Under the pieces are notes generated by a model. That model saw only the letters and a list, made by a program, of their open reading frames with translations. It had not been told where the DNA came from and did not search any database. A DNA stretch of 64,000 bases, from contig CAMTDV010000003.1 in assembly GCA_947069175.1 (NCBI GenBank), positions 28,732,853-28,796,852 of the forward strand, written 5' to 3'. This DNA is from Scalesia atractyloides (taxonomy: Eukaryota > Streptophyta > Magnoliopsida > Asterales > Asteraceae). Shown piece after piece: positions 10,880 through 20,732 of the stretch (positions are counted from its first letter, which is position 1; every line of letters starts with the position of its first letter). The translations under genes and the position numbers were made by a program.

Positions 10880-12274
10880 CTAGTGGTGTAGGCTCAGGAA
10901 ACAAAGATGAGGAATCTCAACTTCAGGGGAACCCGTCTGAGGAATCTGTTCAGAAACAATTTCCTGATTTTGCGATGCTAGTGGAGGTGTAGACACAGCT
11001 TCATTGAATCCATGTGGATCCACACTCAGCTGTTTGAAAGACTCTTGCAGCTGTTCAGCATCTTCATCATCCTTAGTTAAGATAGGCATCGGTGGGAGGT
11101 CAGAAGTTGTGCCTGTACCTGGATTCATATTAGAAGAGACATCAACAGATTTAAACAAAGAGGAATAATCATAGAGCCAGTCGGGACCAATACATGCGTC
11201 CTTAGGATTCTCCTCCAGCCAACCCACATTGTAGGTTTCAACTACCATTTTCTTGATCTTATTATAGACACGATAGGAAGTGTTCTTAGAGTAGCTGACG
11301 AAGATGCATGGATTCCTGAGTGATTCAAATTTTCCCTTAACATCCGTGAGTAGAAGAACACAAGGGCATTCGAACTTGCGGATATGCTTAACCGAATGTT
11401 TGTGACCTTCAACCACTTTATACGGCATTTTCATGTGCCTTTGGTTGATCAGGGCATGATTCCGAATCTAACAAGCAGTATTAACTGCTTCAGTCCAGAA
11501 AATGAGAAGTAGTTCTGATTTGACCAACATAGTATGTGCAACTTCAATGAGTGTACGGTTTCTGCGTTCTGCAACCCCATTCTGTTGAGGAGTTCTGGCT
11601 GCACTGAACTGTCGATCATTACCCTTGGAGGAGCAAAAAGAATTCAAGGTGGCGTTCTTAAACTCTTTTCCATTATCACATTGAATAGCCTTCACGGTGG
11701 TGTCTGCCTGGTTTTCCATAAGGGTGATTAACTCTTTGACTAACTCAGCGGTTTCACACTTTTGTGCCAGAAAGAATACCCAAGTAAATCAAGAGTAGTC
11801 ATCAATGATAACCAGACAGTATGCCTTCCCGCCAATGCTTAGAATATTTGTCGGACTAAAAAGATCCATACGAAACAATTCTAAGACTTGTGACGTGGAG
11901 GGTGTGGGTTTTCACTTGTGTGGCCTTCGATGTTGTTTCCCACGAGCACATGATTCACACTTTTCAATTTGCATAAAATCCCAAACAGGTAGATCTCTGA
12001 CTAAACCACCTATTGCAAGTCTATTTAAGTTCTTCATGTTGATATGTCCTAGTCGACTGTGCCATAACATTGCATCGTGCTCAGCAGTCGACGAGAACAG
12101 GCAAGTAAGCTTGTCGGTTGGGGATTTGTTCATGTCGATGACATATGCATTTCCTTTACGTGCGGCCTTGAGAAGAATCCATTCATCCCGAATTATGAGG
12201 CTAGGTTTCAACACATAACACCCTTTTCTTAGTAAAGAGAACATCCAAATGATTATCACAGAGCTGAGACACAC
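10880..12274 (-). pseudogene. copia GAG-pre-integrase and integrase (A)
   Basis: Three frames. 12274-11912 carries the pre-integrase zinc region: LWHSRLGHINMKNLNRL and CESCARGKQHR (HHCC). The catalytic core includes the second Asp and Glu in 11719-11468: CDNGKEFKNATL, ARTPQQNGVAERRNRT (DD35E Glu in AERRN). 11434-10880 is the C-terminal linker (CPCVLLLTDVKGKFESL, MVVETYNVGWLEENP) leading to RT. The first catalytic Asp region lies in a disrupted stretch near 11800. Stops and shifts between the frames show decay. Confidence 0.9.
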
Positions 12275-12490
12275 TCAAGAGACTGTGCTTCAACTCTGGA
12301 ACGTAGTTCACGTTCTTGAAACTGAGAACTCCATTGCACACCGTACCTCTCATAGTTATCTTTCCCGTTTCCCCCCATATGAAGGAAACAAACCCGCCAT
12401 CGAAAAACTGAATGTCATTCAACTACGAGATGTCTCCTGTCATGTGCCTAGAACAGCCAGTGTCGACATACCAATGTCTGACGAGAGTCT
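12275..12490 (-). pseudogene. copia aspartic protease remnant (A)
   Basis: Minus-strand translation shows VDTGCSRHMT (about 12440-12475), the retropepsin active-site motif of Ty1/copia, followed after an in-frame stop by LNDIQFFDGGFVSF, GKITMRGTVCNGVLSF and LKHSLLSVSQLCDN. It would release gag and pol proteins. The stop (TAG just after GDIS) breaks it. Confidence 0.85.
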
Positions 12491-12587
12491 TCCAAAGCTA
12501 TTCCTGCACATTTCAACAGGTTTAGTTAGGAGCGGCACCCATGCCATTGACGATCTGGGTGTACCATTTTCATAAACATAAGTAATC

Positions 12588-15017
12588 TCACAAAAAAATT
12601 AAAGTAGTTGAGGATGAGGTTGATGATGCTTTTGATTTGTCAGATTTTAGGAGAGAAGACTGGATCTTGGTCAAGATCTTAGGCCTCCAGGCTAGCGAGT
12701 CAGACTTCTGCACAACTTTTGGAGTGCTAGAAGGATTTAGAGAACCTGAAGGTCTTAGAGATTTGTGATTTTGTCTCTTGGCCATGTTCCAGTCTTGATC
12801 AGAGGGCTTAGCCGTAGCAAATCGAGCCTGATGTAGGCGATTAGGCATAGCTCTCTGATTTTCAAGAATAGGGCGTTGAAAGGGATAAACGCATTTTGAC
12901 AATTTCATACAATATGCCCGGGAAATCCGTAGTTGAAACAAGTCTGCCTCTTCTGGAAGAAAACAGTCCGTTCAGCTTGGGAAATACTAGGCAACTTGTC
13001 TGTCAGTTTCTTGCTTGCTGGTACTGACGGCTAGTGCAAGGTGTTAGTCTTGGCTGTAGCCTGCTCACAACCATCAGCACACTTGTAAGTTTTATGATTT
13101 GAATTAGATAATTTGAGTTGGTAGACTTAGGCACAAATTTAACTGATTCTTGTTCAGCTGGTGGTTTAAAAGATTCAGTTTAGAGCTGCTGAGTCAATTT
13201 CTTAGAATGAGGAACTGAATCAGCAGTCGCCTTTTCATTAGACTGAGGCACCTGTTTAGTTTTCGTCTTTTTTGATCTACGTGTTCTACAGTTCTTTTTA
13301 TTAGTTTTCAAACCATTTTGCTTGGCAGATTCTTCAGAGGAGACAGGTGATTCAGCAGGGACATCCTTTTCTGAACTGCCAGAAGATGAGCTTTGATCAT
13401 TAGTAGCAAGAGGAATCACTATATTTTGAAAAGTTTGAGATTGCAATTCAGATTCAGTTTCAAAATTTTTATCTGAATCAGCAGGGGGAGATTGCTCATT
13501 TTCTATCATTTCAGAATCAGTCCATCATTCTGCATGCGAAGAATCTGATTCGCCCGATTCTTCTAGTACTATGCCAGCGTCACTCATCACAGATTAAGTT
13601 GGTTGGTTGATTTTCCTCATTGTCAACCCTAGGAATAGCATTAACAGACGGTACTTCATGAGAAGATCTTCCAGTCTCTTTAGTACGAACTGATGAAATC
13701 GAATCATCTGTCGACGTTGTACCTGTAGCAAAAGTTATGTTTTCATCAAAAGATTATCACATGCATTATCAGGATTCATAACAACAGCATTAGATGAAAA
13801 ACCACAATTAAAAGCGTCTAAGTTATCAACACAACCAACATTGTCTATGAATTTAGATTGTTCAGCAAGAAAACGATTCAAAATGACAAAAGCAGGTTTA
13901 TAAAAATCATAATCAGCAGCTGAATTGTACGAATTTGAATTTAGACATTATTCTTTATCACCATCTGTAATATCCTCAACTAATATTTCTTCTACACATG
14001 AAGTAGAAGCGTTAGTAGCGTTTACTAAGTCAATTTCGGGAGGATTTTCATGTTTTGATTCTTTAGTGGTGTTGTTGCCTCTTCTTTAGGCGTCATTTTC
14101 TCCAAACCATCTGAACTACAAGAGGGATTGTCACAATATTCTTGCGAAAATGGTGTGGAAGTGAAGAAAACACCATCCTTCTTGAGTTCAATTGGCTTAG
14201 AGAACTTTGGGTAATAGGGCTTCCACGGTCCTGAAAGATAATCTGAGGGTTTACCATACATCAAATTTTCTTCATTTTCTAGTTCTGCCTCTGAACCAGG
14301 CATTCGTGTGTAGTTATGATTATATGGTGGAGGAGCCCTATTATACCCAAGGCCTTTTGTATAGTTTTTCTGATATTCAAGCTGCAGATCACACAAATCT
14401 TTGACCAGCTTGCTGGAAGTTTCAAATTTTTTAATGTTTATTTCATTTTTTGAAACTTTCCTGTCAAAGAATTTAGCTTGGCTAAGGCTGCTTGATGTTC
14501 TACGTCCTTTTCAGCTAATTTTAGCTTATAGACGTATACCCAACATTGTTGTTGGTTGAAGTCAAGCTTTAGCTGAGCTATGTCTTGTTTTTGTGCTTCG
14601 AAATTTTCCATAAGAAGCTTGTTCTTATGTTTAAGGACAACGTTTTTTGATGCAGCTTGTTGATATTCAGCTACAAGAGTTGAATTATTGGCGCGCATTT
14701 GTGATAATTTAAAACAAGAACTATCTGAACAGAAAATGCGATTTACCGTTTCTGAGAGATCAGGTGTCTCAGTTGTCTTCGCCATCATGCAGTGATTGCT
14801 GTTCTTGGAAAGATTCAGATTCTCCATCTGAGCTACCGCATCTGCCCAGTTGAATCCTTTATGTTGTTGTGCCACCAAAAGCTGTTGATTTCCCGCCAGA
14901 GCTGCTTGAGGGACTTGTAGTAGACTTTGAAGGAGAGACTGGCACGAGCTGTCTGTCACTGCTCTGTAGGTCTGCTACTCTGGATGAGACATATCCAGAT
15001 GGCAGCTTCTTGCATTC
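12588..15017 (-). pseudogene. gag C-terminal extension with coiled coil and second zinc knuckle (A)
   Basis: A chain of minus-strand frames between the first zinc knuckle and the protease. 14959-14438 is Gln/Leu/Lys-rich with heptad-like spacing (coiled coil). 14396-14025 is Tyr/Pro-rich (GYNRAPPPYNHNYTRM, KPSDYLSGPWKPYYPKF). 13509-13180 has an acidic Ser-rich part, then a basic KKNCRTRRSKKTKTK patch. Near 12900-12960 is a damaged second knuckle, CFNYGFPGHIV-stop-NC, with the second Cys replaced by Tyr. 12941-12588 is basic and Ser-rich. Long gags with coiled coils are a Sirevirus trait; homologous to 30751-33055 in B. Confidence 0.75.
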
Positions 15018-16343
15018 CTATGCAAAATGTCGTAGCTCATGACATCTATAACACCTGAGCTTATCTTTTGTTAGCCTAGTCTTCAGATTTGACAATGGTT
15101 GCCTCCCGTACTTCTTTTGAAATTTGTTGACGCACAAAGTAGCCATTGCAAGATTCCAGGACACGTCAATCTTGTCCAAATCCTCCTCCATTATCGGATC
15201 GAATTCAGTTGGGAGAACAGATGGAGGAGTCAAGTCACCTGCTAAGAAAGCATTTAAACAGTTAATCATTGAGGCAGCTATGGCCAATTTGTCCTCATTC
15301 TCTTTTGTGAGAAAAGCAGAGTTGGACACAGCTGGAGCAGGAGCCGGTGTGGGAGCAACAGATTAATGAATGCCGCCTTGTTGAGCTTTAGAAGGAATGG
15401 TCGGACTGTACACCATGTTAGGATACTTAGCATGATATTGAGTCTGAACCTGCGCTGCCGAAATCATAGTAGGAGTCTGAGACTGAAGACCATAGACATA
15501 CTGGGTCTTCTGCGAGAGGACTGTACACCAAGTTTGAACTACCTAGTGTGTGCAAGCTTCCTTGTAGAGGGTTGTAAACAAGATTCTGAGACATTAACGT
15601 TGCGTTTTGCCCTATAATACCAGCCTCCATCAGACTGCTTTGATGATTGATGTCTCTCTGCTTATTATCTATCTCACATGATTTGATAGTTGCAATTATT
15701 TCTGTGAGAGTGACATCGTTCAGATTTTTTGTCTTCTTGATCATACCAACATCAGCATCCCAACTCTTTGGCAATGAATTTCACAACTGTATGTTCATAT
15801 CACTGTTTGTAAGAGAGATTTCGGCTGAAATATCTGAGAGACAAGCTTCACATATCTTCTAATTTAGTTCTCAATGGTTTCCCCATATATATGGTTAAAC
15901 AAGCTGAACTGTTGATTCAACTGATTAACTCGGCTTGCCTTCATGTCAGCATTTTCCTCATAAAGATTTTTTAATTCGCTCCAACTTCTTTAGCTGTCTT
16001 ACAATTTCTGAAAGCTATTGAAATGTCGGGTCCGAGTGCCATCGTCAGAACAACCGAGGCTTTCTCATCCTCTTCGATTATTTTCACATCTTCGGGAGAC
16101 CACAAGTGATTGGGTTTAGGGATCTCTGTGTCTGGATCTTCAGAAGTGTTGTAAACTATGGTTCTTTGGCCTTGCATCAAACCTAAAATTCCACTCATAA
16201 TATTCATCACAGTATAGCAGACGAGACACCTTTGTAGAAGTACCTATGACTTGGTCTAGCTCTTGATGAAGAGCCAGCGTCTGTGATTGCAATGCTACCA
16301 ACATGGCATTTGTCAGGTCCTGAGCTCTCATATAACTGTTCAT
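15018..16343 (-). pseudogene. copia gag (A)
   Basis: Starts MNSYMRAQDLTNAML at 16343, matching the gag start of B at 29221. It contains the UBN2-type gag region (RDEYYEWNFRF-like, WSPEDVKIIEEDEKA, FRNCKTAKEV, PKSWDADVGMIKK, LTEIIATIKSC). It reaches the zinc knuckle near 15020-15055, LRCYRCHELRHFA, where an in-frame TAG precedes the last Cys. Gag packages element RNA. Several shifts and stops split it. Confidence 0.85.
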
Positions 16344-17125
16344 TATTAACTTTATTAAAAATTACCATGTAAATTAAAGTTAATTTTAAATTCTTATTAT
16401 GAACAGTGGTCCGAGATGAGTATCCAAAACAGGTCCGAGATGAGTACGAGATGAGATTCCAAGACCAGTCCGAAATGAGTCCAAGACAAGTCTTAGATGA
16501 GTCCGAAATTGTAATCCGGAATGAAGATCAATCCGAATTAAATGATGATCCGAGTTGCACGATATCCGAAATGAATGCCAATCCGAGATGAGATGATCCG
16601 AAATAGAGAAACAAATCCGAAATAAAAACATGATCCAGAATAGAGAAACAGATCCGGAATGAAAACTTGATCCGAAATGATAGTCTTATCCAGAATGATG
16701 GCCTTATCCGGAATGAGAATCTTTATCCGGAATCAACAGTATCCCGAAATTCCTACAACAGATAAACACAGATTATTTCAAACAGTGATCCTTATTCGGA
16801 ATGTGAGTAATCCAGATAAGGTTGTTAAGAAAGTTGATTAACAGTATTCCGGGATCAATCCGAGATGGATGATCTTCCTCGTGTTCTTGGGGATCTTCAA
16901 CAGTTCCGTATCCGAAATACTTGAATCTTCTTCGTGTTCTTCGGAATCCTCAACAGTACCGTATCCGAGATGCTCAAACTTTCTTCGTGTTCTTCGGAAC
17001 AGTTGTACTTAGAGATGAAAACAATAGCAGTCTTCAACAGTAACAATCCGGGATGAATAGAAACACATCTTCCAACTCTGAATAGTTCTTCGATCTGTGA
17101 TACCGAGAGCCTGTATCGAACAGTA
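16344..17125 (-). repeat. 5' leader of A made of degenerate CCGGA/CCGAGATG motifs
   Basis: About 780 bp without protein coding. On the plus strand TCCGAAATGA, TCCGGAATGA, CCGAGATGAG and similar 8-12-mers recur two dozen times or more (minus strand: CATTTCGGAT, ATTCCGGAT). The leaders of B and C carry the same kind of motif. Short ORFs here are by-products of the repeats. Confidence 0.8.
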
Positions 17126-17138
17126 GGCTCTGATACCA
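17126..17138 (-). promoter_or_regulatory. primer-binding site of A (initiator Met tRNA)
   Basis: Minus strand TGGTATCAGAGCC, the perfect plant initiator-Met complement, two bases inside the 5' LTR. Confidence 0.93.
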
Positions 17139-17140
17139 AT

Positions 17141-17447
17141 TGTAAGTCCAGATACAGATCTAACATGGTATCAAAACGTCTAATCGGTTGTGGAAATAAA
17201 GATTAGAATGAATAGAACAATATTGATCTTCAATTGGCAACTTGCATACACCGAATGGTGTCTCATACAAGGTTTTTTAATAACAAACTGACTAGCAACC
17301 AAACTATTAACCCTAGCACATCTATTTATACTAGTCAGAAGACCCATTAAGTACAACCCTAGGCCCGTAAGGCTCTAGGAACCCCAATCCACTAACTTAG
17401 CCCAAATGCAACACTAATGTGTAAACCTTTTAGTTAGGGGCCCAACA
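17141..17447 (-). repeat. 5' LTR of A (307 bp)
   Basis: Plus-strand ends TGTAAGTCCA and GGGGCCCAACA. A minus-strand TATA box (TATAAATA) lies at 17323-17330. Downstream, TTTCC(A/G)CAA-type U5 sequence matches that of B. Confidence 0.93.
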
Positions 17448-17452
17448 CTAAG
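17448..17452. repeat. target-site duplication CTAAG, right (A)
   Basis: Exact copy of 5174-5178, directly after the LTR terminus CAACA. Confidence 0.9.
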
Positions 17453-17552
17453 AGATAATGCTCTACCATATTTTGTGAAGTAGCAAGTTGACCTTGATAG
17501 ATTCAATGAATATGCCCAAAAGCTACTTCGTGCAGGGCAAGTGCATGAATAA
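17453..17552 (+). pseudogene. unidentified D reading frame, tail right of element A
   Basis: Continuation of the frame seen at 5093-5178. It meets a TAG at 17481-17483, then stays open in the same frame for 22 more codons to a TAA at 17550-17552. That final stop lies inside the left arm of the 17543-17570 hairpin. The tail looks helical and charged; family not recognised. Confidence 0.45.
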
Positions 17553-17570
17553 ACAAATGTTTATTCATGC
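17543..17570 (+). promoter_or_regulatory. perfect 12-bp stem-loop upstream of a TATA box (D)
   Basis: GCATGAATAAAC, loop AAAT, GTTTATTCATGC: a flawless 12-bp stem with a 4-nt loop. It overlaps the end of the preceding frame and ends 11 bp before TATAAATA. It contains AATAAA on the plus strand within the left arm. Could be an mRNA-end signal, a protein-binding palindrome or an RNA hairpin. Confidence 0.8.
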
Positions 17571-17581
17571 TGAAGACTCTC

Positions 17582-17589
17582 TATAAATA
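17582..17589 (+). promoter_or_regulatory. TATA box in D
   Basis: TATAAATA in CTCTATAAATAGAG, itself a near-palindrome. Its position after an ORF end and before a leader resembles the intergenic promoter of plant pararetroviruses, or an LTR promoter. Confidence 0.6.
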
Positions 17590-17852
17590 GAGAAGTAATC
17601 ATCGAAGGAATGGGAGTTAAGCCAAGCATTCAATACATACAACAAAAAACTCCACTGCCCCTTCACTAAAGAATTATTAAAGTATTCGCTTGTAATACTC
17701 AATAACCTCAAAACACCTTGTAAACCTTTTTGTTTCAAAGTGATATAAACTTGAAAATTCTGCTAAGTTGTGTTTCCTGAAAGTTCGATTTATATTTCCG
17801 CACACCATTTTCATACTTGTTGAAATCAGTTGCCATATCAAGTTAAAAGAAC
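17590..17852 (+). other. leader-like stretch with degenerate Met primer site (D)
   Basis: AC-rich then AT-rich, no ORF. It ends with TTTATATTTCCGCACACC and then TTGAAATCAGTTGCC at 17820-17834, which resembles TTGGTATCAGAGCC with several mismatches. The TTTCCGCA block also occurs at the U5 ends of the copia LTRs here, supporting a retroelement leader. Confidence 0.4.
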
Positions 17853-18696
17853 ATGGTACTGGGATCAACACCTACACCATCAAAAGCAAGCTGCAAAAGA
17901 AAAACAAAACATGCATATGGAGTTGGTACGAACAATGGTGGATACTACGTACAAACGAAAACCAACAACAGACCTTCCATAAGCACCAACAAAAACACCA
18001 ACACTTCAAACGAGAACCAGGAGAATAAAATTCACAGTCCAATATGATGATGAAGAAACTCCTAATGCATCGCCTAGTAAAACCACAACCATAACAAACA
18101 CGACACTTACCATTATATCTCCACCTACAAAACCACCCACTACTATACTTAACCCACTAGAGTTAGAAAATGTATCAAAAGAGATACAATCTTTCTACTC
18201 TACATCTAACATTAGCCAAGTTACCTTTCCATCCCTCAGAAGATATTCAAAGCCTTCAAAGGTATAAGAGTACATGAATTTGAAAAGCATACATGCTAAA
18301 AGAATAGATTCTTATAAAGCAAGGGCAAAAGTTATAAGGAGGCTCAGCAAATTCTATATGCAGAATTCACAAGGACTAGTAAACAACCCTGAGCTTAGAG
18401 GATCTTTAAGGGAAGAAATTACAAGAATTGAGGAGTTTAAGCTCAATCGTGATATCAAGCCCACTCCTCCCAACTGGAAAGTAGGTAAAAAGCTTATTGG
18501 TCAAAAGGCGATTGAATTAAGAAGCATGAAGGTGGAGAACGTTGCAGCAAAGTTTAGATCTATGCAATCAATGGCTAGACGGTATGAGCCAACAATCAAA
18601 GTGAACTACAAGAAACTAGAAGAACTAAGAGCTAAAGATCCCTCAATCCCCAAAAAGCTAAACTATGAAGACATAAATATACCCATCAGCCGTTAG
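17853..18696 (+). pseudogene. unidentified D ORF, Pro/Thr-rich then basic helical
   Basis: A first short frame (17853-18047) is Thr/Asn-rich. A second frame runs from about 18022 to the stop at 18694-18696 with a single in-frame TAA at 18265-18267. Its first part is Pro/Thr-rich (ISPPTKPPTT). Its second part, from the Met at 18274, is strongly basic and helical (RIDSYKARAKVIRRLSKFY, NWKVGKKLIGQKAIELRS). No catalytic motif or zinc knuckle is seen. A gag-like or virion-associated protein of a retroelement or pararetrovirus is possible but unproven. Confidence 0.5.
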
Positions 18697-19117
18697 AAGC
18701 TAGATTAAAAGATAAAAGGAGATGTCTACATCCAGACGCCAATATAGAAGAGATGTCTGCATCCAGCCGTTAGAAGTGTGAGGATGATATTAGGAAGGAA
18801 GGGATTAGAAATGAACTCATGTATGGGCATCCAGACGCCAATCTAGAAGAGTTGCTTAGGCAAATTTGGGAAAACATCTTCCAATAAAATTGGTCCTAGT
18901 AAATCTATCAGCCTCTAAAATTCTAAAATGGTCCTCAGATAGGGCAAGCCATGAATTAACAATAGTCAAGGCAAATGGAGAAGTGAAAAAGACTTCAATG
19001 AATAATGTCATGAGCCTAAAAATTGAAGATCTGCAAGATCTACTGGATCTTCCACTCGAAATGGATGTTGATGACTCTCTCTCAAAAGATTTGACAAGCA
19101 ATTTAAAGCCCAAATAA
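18697..19117 (+). pseudogene. unidentified D 3'-terminal ORF
   Basis: Fragments with the recurring phrase HPDAN, including HPDANLEELLRQI, lead after a frameshift into an open stretch at 18866-19117 (ASKILKWSSDRASHELTIVK, EDLQDLLDLPLEMDVDD). An internal duplication of GAGATGTCT.CATCCAG lies at about 18718-18768. It ends about 65 bp before the D polypurine tract, so it is the last gene of an LTR-type element. It does not look like copia or gypsy RNase H or integrase; it may be an accessory ORF. Confidence 0.45.
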
Positions 19118-19180
19118 GAGAGAAGTTGGAGAGGAATAAAATCGATTAAATAAACATCTATTTTGACATCATCTATTCTA

Positions 19181-19188
19181 GGGGGAGA
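19181..19188 (+). promoter_or_regulatory. polypurine tract of D
   Basis: GGGGGAGA in CTAGGGGGAGATTGTTGG, directly before the D LTR start TGTTGG. Same layout as in elements A and B. Confidence 0.7.
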
Positions 19189-19189
19189 T

Positions 19190-19316
19190 TGTTGGACCTA
19201 CAAAAGAATTGATGATAATCAAAAGGCAAAATATGATTAAGTGATCAAGAAAGAAATAGAAGTTTGAACTTGAATCCTTCCAAAGATAGAGAATCTTGAA
19301 CACCTAAATCAGAGCA
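19190..19316 (+). repeat. D LTR, first segment
   Basis: Begins TGTTGGACCTAC after the polypurine tract and is interrupted at GAGCA by element C. Continues at 27988. Confidence 0.7.
19312..19316. repeat. target-site duplication GAGCA, left (C)
   Basis: GAGCA precedes the LTR terminus TGTATGTCCCC; same 5-mer at 27983-27987. Confidence 0.88.
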
Positions 19317-19772
19317 TGTATGTCCCCTAAATCACGGATCTTGCACAGAATCGTCTATCGAACCTAGAGTTTGGAATCCCCTAGATCAGATTATCACTGA
19401 AAAACTTGTAGATATAGAAATCACCAACAAACCCGATCTCTATTGATTATCTATCACAACCGATTACAATCAATCAACATCACCAAGAATTCGTCCAAGC
19501 TAATCTCTCTTACAAATTATCTCTAAACTTTCTTTAAAGTGATTATGGTGATTAAACTTAAACCCTAATGCAAAGCCTTGTTTATATCACACAAGGTTGC
19601 AACATGGGCTAAGGTTATTTCACCCCCTCCTCATATGTATGGGTTTGGTTTGGCCCAATCACTCCTAATTCACTAATACAAAGCTAAACCCGCTAACCGT
19701 TTATCGTTCTAACCAATTACAAGCTATTCAAAGACCACATCAAAAAGTTGTTATCACAAATATGCACCAACA
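19317..19772 (-). repeat. 3' LTR of C (456 bp)
   Basis: Plus-strand ends TGTATGTCCCC and TGCACCAACA; aligns with 27525-27982 throughout, with a short insertion or deletion around the CATATGTATGGG segment. Confidence 0.92.
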
Positions 19773-20284
19773 AACTCCCCCTTGACAATAGCTTTATCAA
19801 ACAACTTTGTCTTCAGTCATCTTGCAATCTTCATGTAATCTCTCAACGTCTTTGGTCTTTAGATAGCTTCAACTTTAAAAGCTTCTGTCAGCAATAGACT
19901 CCCCCTAAGCTGATGCATCCAATTACCAAATCTTCAAATCGTTAGCACTTGAGTAAACTCTAGTTCAGCTTTACATACAATCTTCAAACCCTTCAACTTT
20001 GTCTGCAATGTATAAAGGAGGTTCTACCATGCAGCAATAAACTCCTCATCTCTTCACATCAATGTGTCGGCAACACACTGCTTCAATCTGTAAACTATAA
20101 CAACTTTTCAACACAAGTTAAACAATTTATTATTTATCAGGAGATGGTAAAACTGTATCACAGATTAAGCAAGTTACAACGCAACACACAACACTTAAAA
20201 ATTTTGTAAATTTTTACACTCACACTAGAACCTACAAGTTTCAAAAATTTTGAAATCAGATTCTGACACCAGCTCCCCCTATTG
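19773..20284 (-). promoter_or_regulatory. three polypurine motifs downstream of pol (C)
   Basis: Minus-strand TGTCAAGGGGGAGTT abuts the LTR (19773-19787). Further GGGGGAG motifs lie at 19898-19908 (GCTTAGGGGGAGTC) and 20272-20284 (ACCAATAGGGGGAGC). The sequence between is non-coding. The first is the functional priming site by position; the others may be secondary. Confidence 0.65.
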
Positions 20285-20732
20285 GTAACAATTCCTCCAT
20301 GCAAAACCATTTTCTGAACATTAAGAACGAAAAAAAAGAAGAAAATCTTTTTGGGTTTTGATATTTTATGAAAGCAAATAAAAAACAAGAAAGTAAATAC
20401 TCTGTTTTTGTGAGAATCACTGGTTAAGAAGATCATATCAGCCAAATCAAACTATTTCACACTGTTAGTTCATTTTCCTTTAATTTTCATGAATAGCAGT
20501 TCAAGACGATTACCAGTATTGTTTATTTACTTAAACAAAACAATTAACATTTCAAGTACATTTACCTTGTGATACATTAAGGTACTATTATACTAATGTA
20601 CTAATGTGTCCCACTTCAGGACATACCCCACAATCAAGATATGCACAAAGATTCCTCGTAGTAGGTGAGCATACCGAATTCAGTTCAGCCAGTTTCTTTT
20701 CAGCACAATCCTGTATAAAATAATGACGAATG
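20285..20732 (-). other. non-coding 3' region of C
   Basis: AT-rich, no supported ORF. Contains a phrase shared with the A and B spacers (TGTCC.ACTTC.GGACATACCC near 20607-20630). Confidence 0.6.

Larger units (their letters stand above)
5179..17447 (-). mobile_element. Ty1/copia Sirevirus-like element A, both LTRs
   Basis: A 12.27-kb element on the minus strand: 5' LTR (17141-17447), initiator-Met primer-binding site, repeat-rich leader, gag with zinc knuckle, long gag extension, protease, integrase, RT and RNase H in copia order, then an extra ORF, a polypurine tract and the 3' LTR (5179-5477). The protein order PR-IN-RT-RH is diagnostic of Ty1/copia. The large gag and an additional ORF after pol point to the Sirevirus lineage (established for SIRE1-type elements; assignment here is inferred). 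It is flanked by CTAAG duplications. The LTRs differ at roughly 25 positions by eye, about 8 percent, so it is an old insertion. All ORFs are broken except one long RT stretch. Confidence 0.93.

Noticed and set aside
13480..13500. GGGGGAGAT on the plus strand in A
   Set aside because: Wrong strand for element A and inside the coding gag extension; chance.
20158..20445. 95-codon Phe/Lys-rich ORF in the C 3' region
   Set aside because: AT-rich chance ORF in a non-coding region between pol and LTR.
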